The notes under the pieces were generated by a model. That model had not been told where the DNA came from and made no database searches. It worked only from the letters and a program-made list of their open reading frames with translations. From an uncultured Helicobacteraceae bacterium (GTDB lineage: Bacteria > Campylobacterota > Campylobacteria > Campylobacterales > Sulfurimonadaceae), in assembly GCA_903903705.1 (NCBI GenBank), contig CAIUZU010000021.1:1-7408 (forward strand): a stretch of 7,408 nt of DNA. Reading direction: 5' to 3'. The position numbers were made by a program, and so were the translations under genes. Shown piece after piece: positions 1 through 6,053 of the stretch (positions within the stretch are counted from its first letter, which is position 1; every line of letters starts with the position of its first letter).

Positions 1-80
1 ATAAAACGGGTTTTTTTAGATCTCTTTTGCGCAGAAGATGAGATGAGTTCCTCTAGCTTTTGTGCCTGATTGCCTATCAT
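1..80 (-). CDS. flhG: FlhG (FleN/YlxH) flagellar number regulator, N-terminal 26 codons only
   Basis: Partial gene running off the left edge. It reads 26 codons from an ATG at 78-80, beginning M-I-G-N-Q-A-Q-K-L-E and ending in a basic K-R-S-K-K-T-R stretch. The MinD-like ATPase domain with its deviant Walker A would lie outside the window. In this family FlhG is a ParA/MinD-type ATPase that works with FlhF to control flagellum number. The residues at positions 4-10 (NQAQKLE) resemble the DQAxxLR activation motif known at FlhG N termini, which stimulates the FlhF GTPase. The ATG overlaps the flhF stop as ATGA, and a good Shine-Dalgarno (AGGAG, plus-strand 87-91) lies 6 nt upstream inside flhF, so translation is probably coupled. 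Identification rests on this N terminus plus position directly after flhF. Confidence 0.85.
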   Translation of the reverse strand, partial: MIGNQAQKLEELISSSAQKRSKKTRF

Positions 81-1348
81 GTTTTACTCCTATTGAAGCC
101 GTTTAATAAGCACTCTACTAAAAAATCACTGCTAGCACAGACCAGATCTTCGGGAACTTCCTGTCCTACAGAAAAATAACTTATCGGTTTTTTCGTTTCG
201 TATGCAAGAGAAAATATATTTCCAAAACCTCTTGTCTCATCCAGCTTAGTAAACATAAGAGTATCTACATTTAGAGTTGAAAAATTCTCATACGTTGCTT
301 TTAAATCTTCATATTTTATAGAACTCGGCATAACTAAAACGACATCGATATTGTATTTTGTATCATTTCCCTCTAAACACTCGTAAATTTTTTCTATTTT
401 AGTTTTATCGTAAGGACTAGATCCCATAGTATCGATAAGAATATAGTCACAATATCTAAGAGACTCAAGCGCACTTGCAAAATCTATCGGATCTACAACC
501 GTCTCAATACCCAGTTTCATCATTCTTGCATACTGCATCAACTGCTCGACCGCACCGATACGGTAAGTATCTAGCACAACCAGACCGACTTTATATTTTT
601 TTTGCATAAGATATGAATACCTTGCAGCCAGTTTTGCAACTGAAGTTGTTTTGCCTACTCCTGTGGGACCGACCAACATCACAACTTTCTTATTTCCGAC
701 CGATGGCATACTTTCAAGTCTTACAGGTACCATTTTTCTAAGAAGCGTCTGGAAATATCTTTTAATAGTTGCTGAATTTTCTCTCATTCTAAATGGCATG
801 TGCTCCAACGTCATTCTCATGATAGCATCAAGATGATCTCTGTTCATCCCGCTCTGATATGCAAGGCGATAAATCTCTGCAAACTCGGATGGAATATGAC
901 TCTCTGACTCCGGCGCTTTTTCATCCCAGAACATATTTTGGATAATTTTTACTTTATCGCCCAGTTTTGCTATTTCTGCCTTTATCTCTTTAAGCTCTTT
1001 TGGCTCGAATGTAGCTTGCGACTTAGGTTCTTGATACTCATAAAGAGGATCTCTTACATCCGCAATTTTAGATATTTGCTGTGCTGCATAGGAGATGTCA
1101 TATAAAACATCTGCACTTTTTTGAGTAAGAGGTCTGCCATCTTTTGGTATTGTACTTGTTTTCTCATATGTATTATGCAACGTTTCACTCTCTATACCCA
1201 TAACTATCTCGTAAAGAGCTTCACGACCCAGTGATTTTTTTTGTATCTCTTTCGTATCGATATGAAGCATATTTTCATAGTTTGGATCTAGTCTGGCTTT
1301 TTTGAGTGCCTCAGATGGTGTTCTTCCCGTAAAAGTCAATATCTTCAT
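77..1348 (-). CDS. flhF: FlhF, SRP-type GTPase for flagellar placement
   Basis: 423 residues. FlhF is the third SRP-family GTPase, alongside Ffh and FtsY. It acts at the cell pole to recruit the first flagellar basal-body components. Residues 1-140 are the variable, charged N-terminal region typical of FlhF; about 150-215 form the helical N domain; the G domain follows. G1 is GPTGVGKTT (227-235), G2 starts DTYRIGAVEQL (260-270), G3 is DTMGSS (306-311), G4 is TKLDE (367-371), and SVGQEVPEDL (393-402) is the closing-loop motif. G3 departs from the usual DTAGR(S) but keeps D306 and G309. The start ATG (1346-1348) overlaps the folK stop as ATGA and has AAAGGA (1358-1363) 9 nt upstream. The order folK-flhF-flhG matches related Campylobacterota from memory. 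Length is normal for the group and there is no sign of damage. Confidence 0.95.
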   Translation of the reverse strand: MKILTFTGRTPSEALKKARLDPNYENMLHIDTKEIQKKSLGREALYEIVMGIESETLHNTYEKTSTIPKDGRPLTQKSADVLYDISYAAQQISKIADVRDPLYEYQEPKSQATFEPKELKEIKAEIAKLGDKVKIIQNMFWDEKAPESESHIPSEFAEIYRLAYQSGMNRDHLDAIMRMTLEHMPFRMRENSATIKRYFQTLLRKMVPVRLESMPSVGNKKVVMLVGPTGVGKTTSVAKLAARYSYLMQKKYKVGLVVLDTYRIGAVEQLMQYARMMKLGIETVVDPIDFASALESLRYCDYILIDTMGSSPYDKTKIEKIYECLEGNDTKYNIDVVLVMPSSIKYEDLKATYENFSTLNVDTLMFTKLDETRGFGNIFSLAYETKKPISYFSVGQEVPEDLVCASSDFLVECLLNGFNRSKT

Positions 1349-1833
1349 CTATATATATCCTTTAGTGGAATCAACACACTCTGTCTCTCAAACCACTTTG
1401 CATGCGGAATTTGAAGTTTTGGTGTCTTAACAACTCTGTTATCAAAAAAAATAATATCCAAATCTAGTGTCCTTGGAGCATTCGCAAAGCTTCTTTTGCG
1501 TGCAAATTTCTTCTCTAATCTCATTAAATAACTTAAAAACGGCTTCGGCTGCATAGTTGTTTTGAGTAAAATTATTGAATTAAAAAAATCATCCTGAGTA
1601 GTAAAACCAAAAGGAGGATTTTTTAAAATCAACGATGTTTGAAGCAGATGAACCCTTTTGTCTTTTTTGAGGAATAGGTATAAACGCTCAAATCTTCTCC
1701 TTGCGTCACCGACATTTCCGCCAACGCCTAGAGTCACAAGATACCTATGCGAACTCTCGGAGCTATTTTGACAACTAAAGCGTAAATTTTTGAAACTCTC
1801 TAAACCTTTACCCAATTTACGCTTTATATACAT
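1345..1833 (-). CDS. folK: HPPK, 6-hydroxymethyl-dihydropterin pyrophosphokinase
   Basis: 162 residues. HPPK transfers pyrophosphate from ATP to 6-hydroxymethyl-7,8-dihydropterin in cytoplasmic folate synthesis. Visible motifs are the N-terminal VTLGVGGNVGD (33-43), NPPFGFTTQDDFFN (72-85), and the metal/ATP motif APRTLDLDIIFF (119-130), whose D124 and D126 correspond to the two Mg-binding aspartates of E. coli HPPK. IPH (142-144) and the VLIPL near the C terminus are also typical. The protein carries about 30 residues before the first motif, which E. coli HPPK lacks; Helicobacter FolK, as I recall it, has a similar extension. The ATG at 1831-1833 has a poor Shine-Dalgarno and lies 5 nt after the aroQ stop, so initiation may depend on coupling. 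A TTG seven codons in is a possible alternative start. The tryptophan before PRTLDLD in E. coli (W89) is not present here. Confidence 0.92.
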   Translation of the reverse strand: MYIKRKLGKGLESFKNLRFSCQNSSESSHRYLVTLGVGGNVGDARRRFERLYLFLKKDKRVHLLQTSLILKNPPFGFTTQDDFFNSIILLKTTMQPKPFLSYLMRLEKKFARKRSFANAPRTLDLDIIFFDNRVVKTPKLQIPHAKWFERQSVLIPLKDIYR

Positions 1834-1838
1834 AAAAC

Positions 1839-2318
1839 TTAGTTTGTTTCAGAGGCTTGTTTTTGCATCTCTTGAACTGCTTTTATCTCATTCATAATTT
1901 GCACCATGCCAACCATTGCAAGATGATATCCAAATGGACCAAAACCTACGATTGAAGATGTACAGACAGGAGCAATCATATTTTGCTTTCTAAACTCTTC
2001 ACGGCGATGAATATTGCTGATATGAACCTCAATAGTAGGAAGATTTACAGCTGAAATCGCATCGCGAATAGCAATTGATGTATGCGTATATGCCGCTGCA
2101 TTGATAATAATACCGTTTGCATCACCGTAACACTCTTGAATTTTATCTACTAGTTCGCCCTCAAAATTGCTTTGAAAAAACTCTATCTCCAATCCGCTTT
2201 GAGCCGCAAACTCTCTCATTTGTGTATGTATCTGCTCTAACTTCATAGGACCGTAAACTTGCTGTTCTCTTATGCCTAACATATTTAAATTTGGTCCTTG
2301 AATCACTACTATTTTCAT
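1839..2318 (-). CDS. aroQ: Type II 3-dehydroquinate dehydratase
   Basis: 159 residues, slightly longer than the usual 145-150 because of a charged tail. It converts 3-dehydroquinate to 3-dehydroshikimate in the shikimate pathway, as a cytoplasmic, typically dodecameric type II enzyme. Family residues are all visible: QGPNLNMLG (7-15), R17 and catalytic Y22 on the mobile lid, N73 in [10 protein letters not shown] (72-81), H99 in EVHISN (97-102), and R106/R110 in HRREEFR. It is the first gene of a minus-strand unit continuing into folK and flhF. The start ATG (2316-2318) is preceded by AAAGG (2325-2329) at 6 nt. Chorismate made downstream feeds both folate (p-aminobenzoate branch) and futalosine-pathway menaquinone, whose genes flank it. 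That link is metabolic inference and not evidence of co-regulation. Confidence 0.97.
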   Translation of the reverse strand: MKIVVIQGPNLNMLGIREQQVYGPMKLEQIHTQMREFAAQSGLEIEFFQSNFEGELVDKIQECYGDANGIIINAAAYTHTSIAIRDAISAVNLPTIEVHISNIHRREEFRKQNMIAPVCTSSIVGFGPFGYHLAMVGMVQIMNEIKAVQEMQKQASETN

Positions 2319-2354
2319 ATTTTACCTTTATTAAATCACAATTTTTAAGGAGCT

Positions 2355-2360
2355 ATTTTA
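2355..2360 (-). promoter_or_regulatory. Candidate -10 element for the aroQ-folK-flhF-flhG unit
   Basis: Read on the minus strand, the 88-bp divergent spacer contains TAAAAT within GATAAAAT, one mismatch from the TATAAT consensus. It would give a leader of about 30 nt before aroQ. No clear -35 is visible. Campylobacterota sigma-70 promoters often lack a defined -35, so that neither supports nor rules it out. The spacer is very AT-rich, so chance matches are likely. Confidence 0.3.
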
Positions 2361-2371
2361 TCTAAATAAAG

Positions 2372-2377
2372 CATAAT
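2372..2377 (+). promoter_or_regulatory. Candidate -10 element for mqnF-sppA
   Basis: CATAAT on the plus strand, one mismatch from TATAAT, placed so that transcription would begin about 20-25 nt before the mqnF ATG. The mqnF Shine-Dalgarno is weak, only an A-rich AAAAAAGA stretch. No -35 hexamer is evident. It shares the 88-bp spacer with the aroQ promoter, so a regulator bound here could affect both directions. Confidence 0.3.
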
Positions 2378-2406
2378 CTATTTTAAATTTTCAAAAAAGA
2401 TAAAAT

Positions 2407-3624
2407 ATGCAAATAATTACTCCCAACTATATTTTAACGCCTGATACACTACTCTCAAATATGTCGGTTGCTTTTGACAAAACTATAAAAAAAATAGCAC
2501 CGCTTGAAGAATTAAAAAAAGAGTTTCCAAATGCAGAGATAACTACACTTCAAAAAAATTCTCTTCTTATGCCCGGACTCATTAACGCTCATGTGCATGT
2601 AGAATTTAGTGCAAATAAGACAAATCTCTCTTACGGAGATTTTATATCTTGGCTTTACAGCGTTATAGAAAACAGAGAAGAACTTATAGGCGGTTGCCAA
2701 AATGAGTGCATGTCAAAAGCGATTGATTCTATGCTTGAGTCGGGAATTACTACATTCGGTGCGGTAAGTTCTCACGGAATGGATCTGGAAGCATGTGCAA
2801 GTGCGCCTCAAAATGTTGTTTTTTTCAATGAACTTATAGGCTCACAGGCTACAATGGCAGATGCACTTTTTGGCGATTTTTTAGCAAGGCTTGATGCTTC
2901 AAAAAGTGTTAAAAGAGAAGGTTTTTATCCGGCAGTCGCCATCCACTCACCATACTCCGTTCATCCAATTTTGATAAAAAAAGCACTCCGCAAGGTAAAA
3001 GATGAAAACCTAAAACTAACTGCTCACTTTATGGAAAGCAGTGCAGAGAGAGAGTGGCTTGATAGCAGTAAAGGTGATTTCAAAGATCTTTTTGAAAATC
3101 TGCTTAAACAAAACAGTGCGGTAAGTGATTCAAGCGAATTTCTAGAGCATTTTAACGAACACAAAACACTGCTGACTCATGTCGTAAAAGCAAATGAAAA
3201 TGAGCTAAAAACTATTGCATCAAGTCAGCATACCATTATTCACTGCCCGATCTCAAACAGACTGCTTGGCAACGGTGTACTAGATCTGACAAAGCTTGAA
3301 AAAGAGAGTATAAGATGGGTCTTAGCCACAGACGGACTAAGTTCAAACTATAAACTTGACCTCTTTGAAGAGATGAAGTGTGCCCTTTTTATGCACTCAA
3401 ATATGCCTCTTTTAGAGTTGGCAAAAAAACTCATCATGAGCGTTACCAAAAATGCAGCAGATGCTCTTGGTCTAAATACGGGCGAAATAACAGAGGGTAA
3501 AAATGCCGACATGATAGTTTTAGATCTGGATAAAGAGCCAAACGATGAGTTAGCCATTCATTTAATACTGCACAGATATAATATCTCAAAAGTTTATATC
3601 AACGGAACGTTGAAAAAAAGGTAG
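2407..3624 (+). CDS. mqnF: Aminodeoxyfutalosine deaminase (amidohydrolase superfamily)
   Basis: 405 residues. In the futalosine route to menaquinone this enzyme deaminates 6-amino-6-deoxyfutalosine to futalosine. It looks full length and resembles, from memory, the H. pylori enzyme HP0267, including the stretches PYSV, CPxSNRLL, ATDGLSSN and NMPLLELAK. Its layout is that of metal-dependent nucleoside deaminases (ATZ/TRZ or SAH-deaminase type). H62 and H64 sit in NAHVH, H207 and E210 in HFME, H258 in LTHVV, and D309 in ATDGLSSN. By analogy with SAH deaminase TM0936, the metal ligands would be H62, H64, H207 and D309, with E210 and H258 catalytic. The C-terminal GKNADMIVLDL begins the closing strands of the composite beta domain common to the superfamily. 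sppA follows 3 nt later. Assignment to this substrate over other chlorohydrolase-like enzymes depends on the Helicobacter similarity. Confidence 0.88.
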   Translation: MQIITPNYILTPDTLLSNMSVAFDKTIKKIAPLEELKKEFPNAEITTLQKNSLLMPGLINAHVHVEFSANKTNLSYGDFISWLYSVIENREELIGGCQNECMSKAIDSMLESGITTFGAVSSHGMDLEACASAPQNVVFFNELIGSQATMADALFGDFLARLDASKSVKREGFYPAVAIHSPYSVHPILIKKALRKVKDENLKLTAHFMESSAEREWLDSSKGDFKDLFENLLKQNSAVSDSSEFLEHFNEHKTLLTHVVKANENELKTIASSQHTIIHCPISNRLLGNGVLDLTKLEKESIRWVLATDGLSSNYKLDLFEEMKCALFMHSNMPLLELAKKLIMSVTKNAADALGLNTGEITEGKNADMIVLDLDKEPNDELAIHLILHRYNISKVYINGTLKKR

Positions 3625-3627
3625 TAG

Positions 3628-4497
3628 ATGCAGTTTATAAAAAGTATATTTTCTCCAATTGTTGCGATAATGAAATTCATTCAAGAACATTTTAAAGCTA
3701 TGATATTTTTGCTCATAGTTTTTCTGATTTTTGCACCCACAAGCGATAAGGATTTAACGCCGAACAACCTTCAGCAGATTAATCTTTTTGGTCCGATTAT
3801 GGAAGTTTCAGAGGTTGTAGCGCAAATTGATGAGGCGGCAAAGAACAACTCTATCAAAGGCATCTTGCTAAATGTCGACTCTCCGGGCGGAGCAGTTGCA
3901 CCTTCCATCGAAATTGCATATGCCATAAAAAGAGCAAAAGAGCTAAAACCCGTTGTTGTCTATGCGAGCGGAACGATTGCAAGCGGAAGCTACTATGCAA
4001 GTATCTGGGCGAATGAAATAATCGCAAATCCGGGATCTATGGTCGGAAGCATCGGTGTCATCATGCAAGGGGCAGACGTAAGCGAGCTTATGAGTAAAGT
4101 AGGCATCAAATCCCAAAGTGTTCAAGCCGGAAAATATAAAAAAGTCGGAGCAAGCGACAGAGAGTGGACAGAGTATGAGAAAAATGAGTTGAACAAAGTA
4201 ATATACGGTACTTACGACCTTTTTACATCAGATGTAGCAACTGCAAGAGGGCTTGATATCAAAAAAAGAGACAGCTTTGCCAATGCTCATATATTTACCG
4301 CTCATCAAGCAAAAGATGTCGGTCTCATAGACACTATCGGGGTTGCATACGATGCGAAAAACAGACTTTCTGAACTTAGCGGTGTAGCACAACCAAAATG
4401 GAATGAAGAGGATAAGTTCGATAAACTGATGAAAAAGATCTCGGCACAAACGGCAGTTACTCTTCATACCTACTTTCCCTCTTTAGTGCTTAAATAA
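3628..4497 (+). CDS. sppA: Signal peptide peptidase SppA, short form
   Basis: 289 residues, peptidase family S49. It degrades leftover signal peptides at the membrane. A single hydrophobic segment at about 24-37 should anchor it with the catalytic domain outside the cytoplasm. The nucleophile is S119 in ASGSYYAS and the general-base lysine is most likely K171 in AGKYKK. Their 52-residue spacing equals that of S147 and K199 in Bacillus subtilis SppA. VDSPGGAV (83-90) and GSIGVI (140-145) are further family signatures. This is the one-domain form of under 300 residues, not the tandem-domain E. coli form of about 618. The ATG follows two consecutive TAG triplets (the first ends mqnF), with AAAGG just upstream, so it is probably co-transcribed with and coupled to mqnF. 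No functional link to menaquinone synthesis is apparent. Confidence 0.93.
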   Translation: MQFIKSIFSPIVAIMKFIQEHFKAMIFLLIVFLIFAPTSDKDLTPNNLQQINLFGPIMEVSEVVAQIDEAAKNNSIKGILLNVDSPGGAVAPSIEIAYAIKRAKELKPVVVYASGTIASGSYYASIWANEIIANPGSMVGSIGVIMQGADVSELMSKVGIKSQSVQAGKYKKVGASDREWTEYEKNELNKVIYGTYDLFTSDVATARGLDIKKRDSFANAHIFTAHQAKDVGLIDTIGVAYDAKNRLSELSGVAQPKWNEEDKFDKLMKKISAQTAVTLHTYFPSLVLK

Positions 4498-4501
4498 AAT
4501 A

Positions 4502-4978
4502 CTACTCTTTCTCAAGGGAGAGTAAAAACTCTTTTCTCCATAATCCTCCGCTATATCCGCCTATACTGCCGTTTGATGAGATAACGCGGTGACATGGGAT
4601 GAGGATGGAGATGGGATTTTTGCCGTTTGCATTAGCAACGGCTCTTGTGGCTTTTGGGTTGCCGAATCTTTTTGCTTCATCTGCGTACGAGAGAGTTAAT
4701 CCATATGGTATAGTACATAGTGTTGCCCAAACACCCGTTTGAAATGCTGTTCCGCTTGTAGAGAGAGGTATGCTAAAAACTTGTCGTTTTTTTGCAAAGT
4801 ATTCTCTGAGTTCTGTTTCTAACTCTATTAAAAGATGATAGTTTGAGTTCTCATCTACGACCTTATCATCTATAAAATCAAGATAAGTGAGTGCATTCTC
4901 ATTTGCTTTTGCAAGTATCCTACCGATTGGGGTTTCAATGGTACGAGAGTAGCAAGATGAACTCACTTGGCTAAACAT
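4502..4978 (-). CDS. ogt: Methylated-DNA--protein-cysteine methyltransferase (O6-alkylguanine repair)
   Basis: 158 residues from the chosen ATG at 4976-4978. It removes O6-alkyl groups from guanine by irreversible transfer to its own cysteine. The active site IPCHRVI is visible, with the acceptor C129 in this numbering. Upstream are YADEAKRFGNPKATRAVANANGKNP, the winged-helix DNA-binding region with the arginine finger (R112), and downstream NGSIGGYSGGLWRK. The reading frame stays open 22 codons further upstream, but that extension lies inside the preceding gene and is basic and low complexity. Starting at MFSQV fits the family N terminus better, with the SRTIETPIG strand coming soon after. 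The start overlaps the preceding gene by 8 nt, and the only Shine-Dalgarno candidate (AAAGAAG) is nearly abutting, so translation probably relies on coupling. It is the last gene of its unit and converges on sppA. Confidence 0.93.
   Translation of the reverse strand: MFSQVSSSCYSRTIETPIGRILAKANENALTYLDFIDDKVVDENSNYHLLIELETELREYFAKKRQVFSIPLSTSGTAFQTGVWATLCTIPYGLTLSYADEAKRFGNPKATRAVANANGKNPISILIPCHRVISSNGSIGGYSGGLWRKEFLLSLEKE
4519..4535 (+). terminator. Weak hairpin plus T-run after sppA
   Basis: Just past the sppA stop, on the plus strand, AGAGT and ACTCT form a 5-bp stem with an AAAA loop, and the T-run TTTT starts at its 3' foot. It lies within the 3' end of ogt on the other strand. The stem is short and AT-rich, so this is at best a weak intrinsic terminator. 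It is noted because no other terminator candidate was found after sppA and the two genes are only 4 nt apart. Confidence 0.22.
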
Positions 4979-5387
4979 CTTCTTTTTTTGAAGGTTTTTT
5001 TCTAAACATGTGGTATTTCTCTTTTTCAAGCAGATCTTCAACATAAGAGTGTTCGGCTTTTTTTACGCTTTTCCAGATTCCCGATGGAAGTCTTACTTGA
5101 AGCTTTTTCTTATCTTGCAGTTTAATGATTTTCTTAATAGAGAGTATTTTAGTAATCGGAGAGAAATCTACATCTGTAAGATCTATATCGTTTTTATAAA
5201 AAAGTGTCTGTTTGTTAAAATTTCCCCATCCCGGGACGCCATCCTCGGTATAGGGAACTTCATAGCCGTTTTTAAAATCAACCATTATTTTGTAATGGCT
5301 ATTGTCAAATATTTGAATAATTCTACCCGGACCAAATACTAAACCGTAAACTTCATCATCAACTTTTGCATTATCAAAATAAGCCAT
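4971..5387 (-). CDS. Uncharacterised 138-residue protein, possible SH3-like barrel at N terminus
   Basis: I do not recognise a named family. Residues 1-65 are rich in short beta-like runs (DEVYGLVFGPGRIIQIF, HYKIMVDF, YEVPYTEDG, QTLFYKND). Together they resemble the small KOW/CarD/Tudor-like barrels that open with a GDxVxxxxxGxGxV pattern; this is fold inference only. Residues 75-138 are basic and probably helical, ending in a lysine-rich tail (FRKKPSKKEDV). There are no cysteines, no signal peptide and no membrane segment, so it is likely cytoplasmic and could bind nucleic acid or another protein. The start is supported by AGAGGA (5395-5400) 7 nt before the ATG. Its last codons overlap ogt by 8 nt, suggesting co-expression with a DNA repair enzyme. 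Its upstream region carries a perfect inverted repeat and two TATAAT boxes, so it may have its own promoter. Confidence 0.75.
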   Translation of the reverse strand: MAYFDNAKVDDEVYGLVFGPGRIIQIFDNSHYKIMVDFKNGYEVPYTEDGVPGWGNFNKQTLFYKNDIDLTDVDFSPITKILSIKKIIKLQDKKKLQVRLPSGIWKSVKKAEHSYVEDLLEKEKYHMFRKKPSKKEDV

Positions 5388-5388
5388 A

Positions 5389-5416
5389 GTATAATCCTCT
5401 TTTTTTAGGATTATAC
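5389..5416. promoter_or_regulatory. Perfect 10-bp inverted repeat over the -10 and Shine-Dalgarno of the 138-residue gene
   Basis: GTATAATCCT at 5389-5398 is exactly complementary to AGGATTATAC at 5407-5416, separated by an 8-nt loop of one C and seven T on the plus strand. Read in the direction of the gene (minus strand), the first arm contains a perfect -10 hexamer TATAAT (5410-5415) and the second arm contains the GGA of the Shine-Dalgarno. With a 2-nt bulge the symmetry extends outward by a further TAG/CTA. It could be an operator overlapping the promoter, or an RNA hairpin hiding the ribosome site if transcription starts further upstream. It lacks a flanking U-run on either strand, so it is not a typical terminator. 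Confidence 0.6.
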
Positions 5417-5419
5417 ACT

Positions 5420-5425
5420 ATTATA
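5420..5425 (-). promoter_or_regulatory. Second candidate -10 element upstream of the inverted repeat
   Basis: Read on the minus strand this is a perfect TATAAT, ten bases upstream of the TATAAT inside the inverted repeat. Transcription from here would begin near the start of the palindrome and place the whole hairpin, including the Shine-Dalgarno, in the mRNA leader. Use of the inner TATAAT would leave the upstream arm out of the RNA. No -35 is clear for either; T-rich runs lie upstream. Confidence 0.4.
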
Positions 5426-5445
5426 ATTACTAAAAAATTACAGTT

Positions 5446-6045
5446 TTACAGCTCTATAACTTTAACGACACTCGTTTTGTTTTCAAATATTCTCTTAACT
5501 CTGTCTTGCCAAAGTGCACCGAACTCTTTTATCTCATCTTTATTTGCCATGCCGCCCATCATTTTTTGCATCAACTGCTGCATTTTTGGATTTCCGCCGA
5601 TAGATGAAGGGTCATAGTAAACATCTACGCTTTTTGAGTTATCAACTCTTGTAAATCTAACAGATGAACTGATATCTGCATCAAAATCCATCAAAGAGTG
5701 TCTTGCAAATTTCCCTGCCAAGCCCTTAAACCCGCTCTTGTCTGTTGCACCCGTGATTTGTGATACAACATTGCTTATAACTCCGGCAACTCCGTCTTCA
5801 AGAGACTCTTTAAACTTCACCTTTACTTCTCCTCTTACTACGGGAGAATTTGGGTAGAGAGCTTTTAAGCCTTCCAATGTTACCAAATAAGCACCTGCAA
5901 CAGTCGGGCAGCTGTGTCCTGCCGCTTTTACAACGTCTAAAAATGTAAACTCATATATACCATCCTCAAACGCACCTAAAACATTTGCCAACGGATCTAC
6001 AACTTTGATACTCTCTACACTGTTAAAAAACTCCGGATAATTCAT
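5446..6045 (-). CDS. FmdE-like protein of unknown function
   Basis: 199 residues. The segment AAGHSCPTVAGAYL (41-54) resembles the GHxCPG signature of FmdE-type domains (formylmethanofuran dehydrogenase subunit E family), with H44 and C46 as plausible metal ligands. C46 is the only cysteine in the protein, so the C-terminal zinc finger found in archaeal FmdE is absent. GFKGLAGKF (105-113) is a second glycine-rich conserved-looking motif. Residues 154-166 (PKMQQLMQKMMGG) are methionine-rich. No signal peptide or membrane helix is seen. It begins 8 nt after xseA, with the Shine-Dalgarno AAGGA overlapping the xseA TAA stop, so the two are likely co-translated. Methanofuran chemistry is not expected in this lineage, so the family name should not be read as a function. 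A role in metal or pterin-cofactor handling is only a guess. Confidence 0.6.
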   Translation of the reverse strand: MNYPEFFNSVESIKVVDPLANVLGAFEDGIYEFTFLDVVKAAGHSCPTVAGAYLVTLEGLKALYPNSPVVRGEVKVKFKESLEDGVAGVISNVVSQITGATDKSGFKGLAGKFARHSLMDFDADISSSVRFTRVDNSKSVDVYYDPSSIGGNPKMQQLMQKMMGGMANKDEIKEFGALWQDRVKRIFENKTSVVKVIEL

Positions 6046-6053
6046 ATGAATCC

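Noticed and set aside
651..836. Open frame of 61 codons on the plus strand inside flhF
   Set aside because: It is antisense to the FlhF G-domain and N-domain coding sequence, has no ribosome site of note and encodes nothing recognisable.
3943..4467. Two minus-strand open frames inside sppA
   Set aside because: They are shadows of a clear SppA coding sequence, with no supporting start signals or family features.
4979..5044. An upstream extension of ogt by 22 codons to an ATG at 5042-5044
   Set aside because: The extension lies within the coding region of the preceding gene and is lysine-rich and out of keeping with the family N terminus. The internal ATG at 4976-4978 gives a normal Ogt length.
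5010..5342. Open frame of 110 codons on the plus strand antisense to the 138-residue gene
   Set aside because: Its product is phenylalanine/isoleucine-rich, as expected for the reverse of a lysine-rich AT-rich gene. The minus-strand frame has the strong ribosome site and coupling to ogt.
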